A program made the translations under genes and the position numbers. The notes below the pieces were generated by a model. The model saw nothing but the letters and a program-made list of their open reading frames with translations, had not been told where the DNA came from and searched no databases. A DNA stretch of 6,645 nucleotides from CAZADA01 sp964636945 (GTDB taxonomy: Bacteria; Pseudomonadota; Alphaproteobacteria; Caulobacterales; Maricaulaceae): assembly GCA_964636945.1 (NCBI GenBank), contig CAZWVH010000100.1:1-6645 (forward strand). The letters are read 5' to 3'. Positions 6,497-6,645 of the stretch are shown piece after piece. Position 1 is the first letter of the stretch; every line of letters starts with the position of its first letter.

Positions 6497-6645
6497 CGGA
6501 TGGTCATGTCGAGACCATGTCCGCACTGCTGCAATTGCGAAGGCGTGAAGCGTCATGTTTGATCAGTGGCCCTACAAAGGGCAAGTCCGAGCGCTGGTCA
6601 CAATCGCTCAAAGACGCCTTTGCTGACATGCGCACCATGACGATT
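6497..6645 (+). other. No recognisable gene; sequence beyond the transposase break
   Basis: The 149 bases after the transposase stop hold no protein that I recognise. One plus frame (starting before the break and running through 6645) and one minus frame are open for much of it, but neither shows a known motif. The open plus frame contains ETMSALLQLRRRE and SGPTKGKSERWSQ, which are not IS110-like. It could be the edge of another gene, intergenic repeat material, or host DNA joined to the IS fragment. Confidence 0.4.
6500..6518. repeat. Short perfect inverted repeat beside the IS110 break
   Basis: ATGGTC (6500-6505) and GACCAT (6513-6518) are perfect inverted copies around a seven-base loop, starting four bases after the transposase stop. 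The stem is only six pairs and has no U-tract, so it is not called a terminator. Its position at the break is the only reason to note it. Confidence 0.3.

Noticed and set aside
6321..6548. 75-residue plus-strand open frame overlapping the transposase
   Set aside because: It is a shifted-frame shadow rich in Arg, Ser and Trp; the IS110 motifs are in the frame starting at 6287.
1..6645. CRISPR array, tRNA, rRNA, or long direct repeats
   Set aside because: None was seen on reading through; there are no regularly spaced repeats and no tRNA-like cloverleaf or rRNA segments.

Overview
The window looks like chromosomal DNA from an alphaproteobacterium. This rests on the style of the proteins: an exported oligopeptidase B-like S9 peptidase with a PPEWPEWGDP-type loop, a BtaA-like (DUF3419) protein, and an IS110-type transposase start. 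It is inference, not a database result. Coding is dense, with one four-gene block on the plus strand, one large gene on the minus strand and an IS remnant at the right end.

Positions 1-3954 (plus) carry four tightly packed genes that overlap at every junction. In order they are: the C-terminal end of a DUF3419/BtaA-like SAM-dependent 3-amino-3-carboxypropyl transferase (cut by the window edge); a polytopic membrane protein whose N-terminal half has the motifs of the dolichol/phytol kinase and CDP-diglyceride synthase superfamily; a GNAT-fold N-acyltransferase-like protein; and an adenylate-forming (AMP-binding) enzyme whose motifs most resemble the OleC-like/fatty acyl ligases. The overlaps (ATGA, ATGGTAG, GTGA) imply one transcript with translational coupling. 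Together the enzymes suggest synthesis of an unusual amine-containing or N-acylated membrane lipid. One would add an aminocarboxypropyl group from SAM, one would phosphorylate or activate a lipid alcohol, one would activate an acyl chain, and one would transfer it. I do not recognise this as a described pathway, and no substrate can be read from the sequence.

Positions 3955-3993 are a short convergent intergenic gap holding a modest hairpin with a U-tract that could end the minus-strand transcript. Positions 3994-6183 (minus) encode an exported S9A serine peptidase of the oligopeptidase B group with an intact catalytic triad. Its own promoter (a perfect TATAAT) and Shine-Dalgarno site lie at 6191-6247.

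Positions 6287-6496 (plus) hold only the first 69 codons of an IS110-family transposase, after which the homology stops at a TGA. The last 149 bases carry no gene that I recognise.
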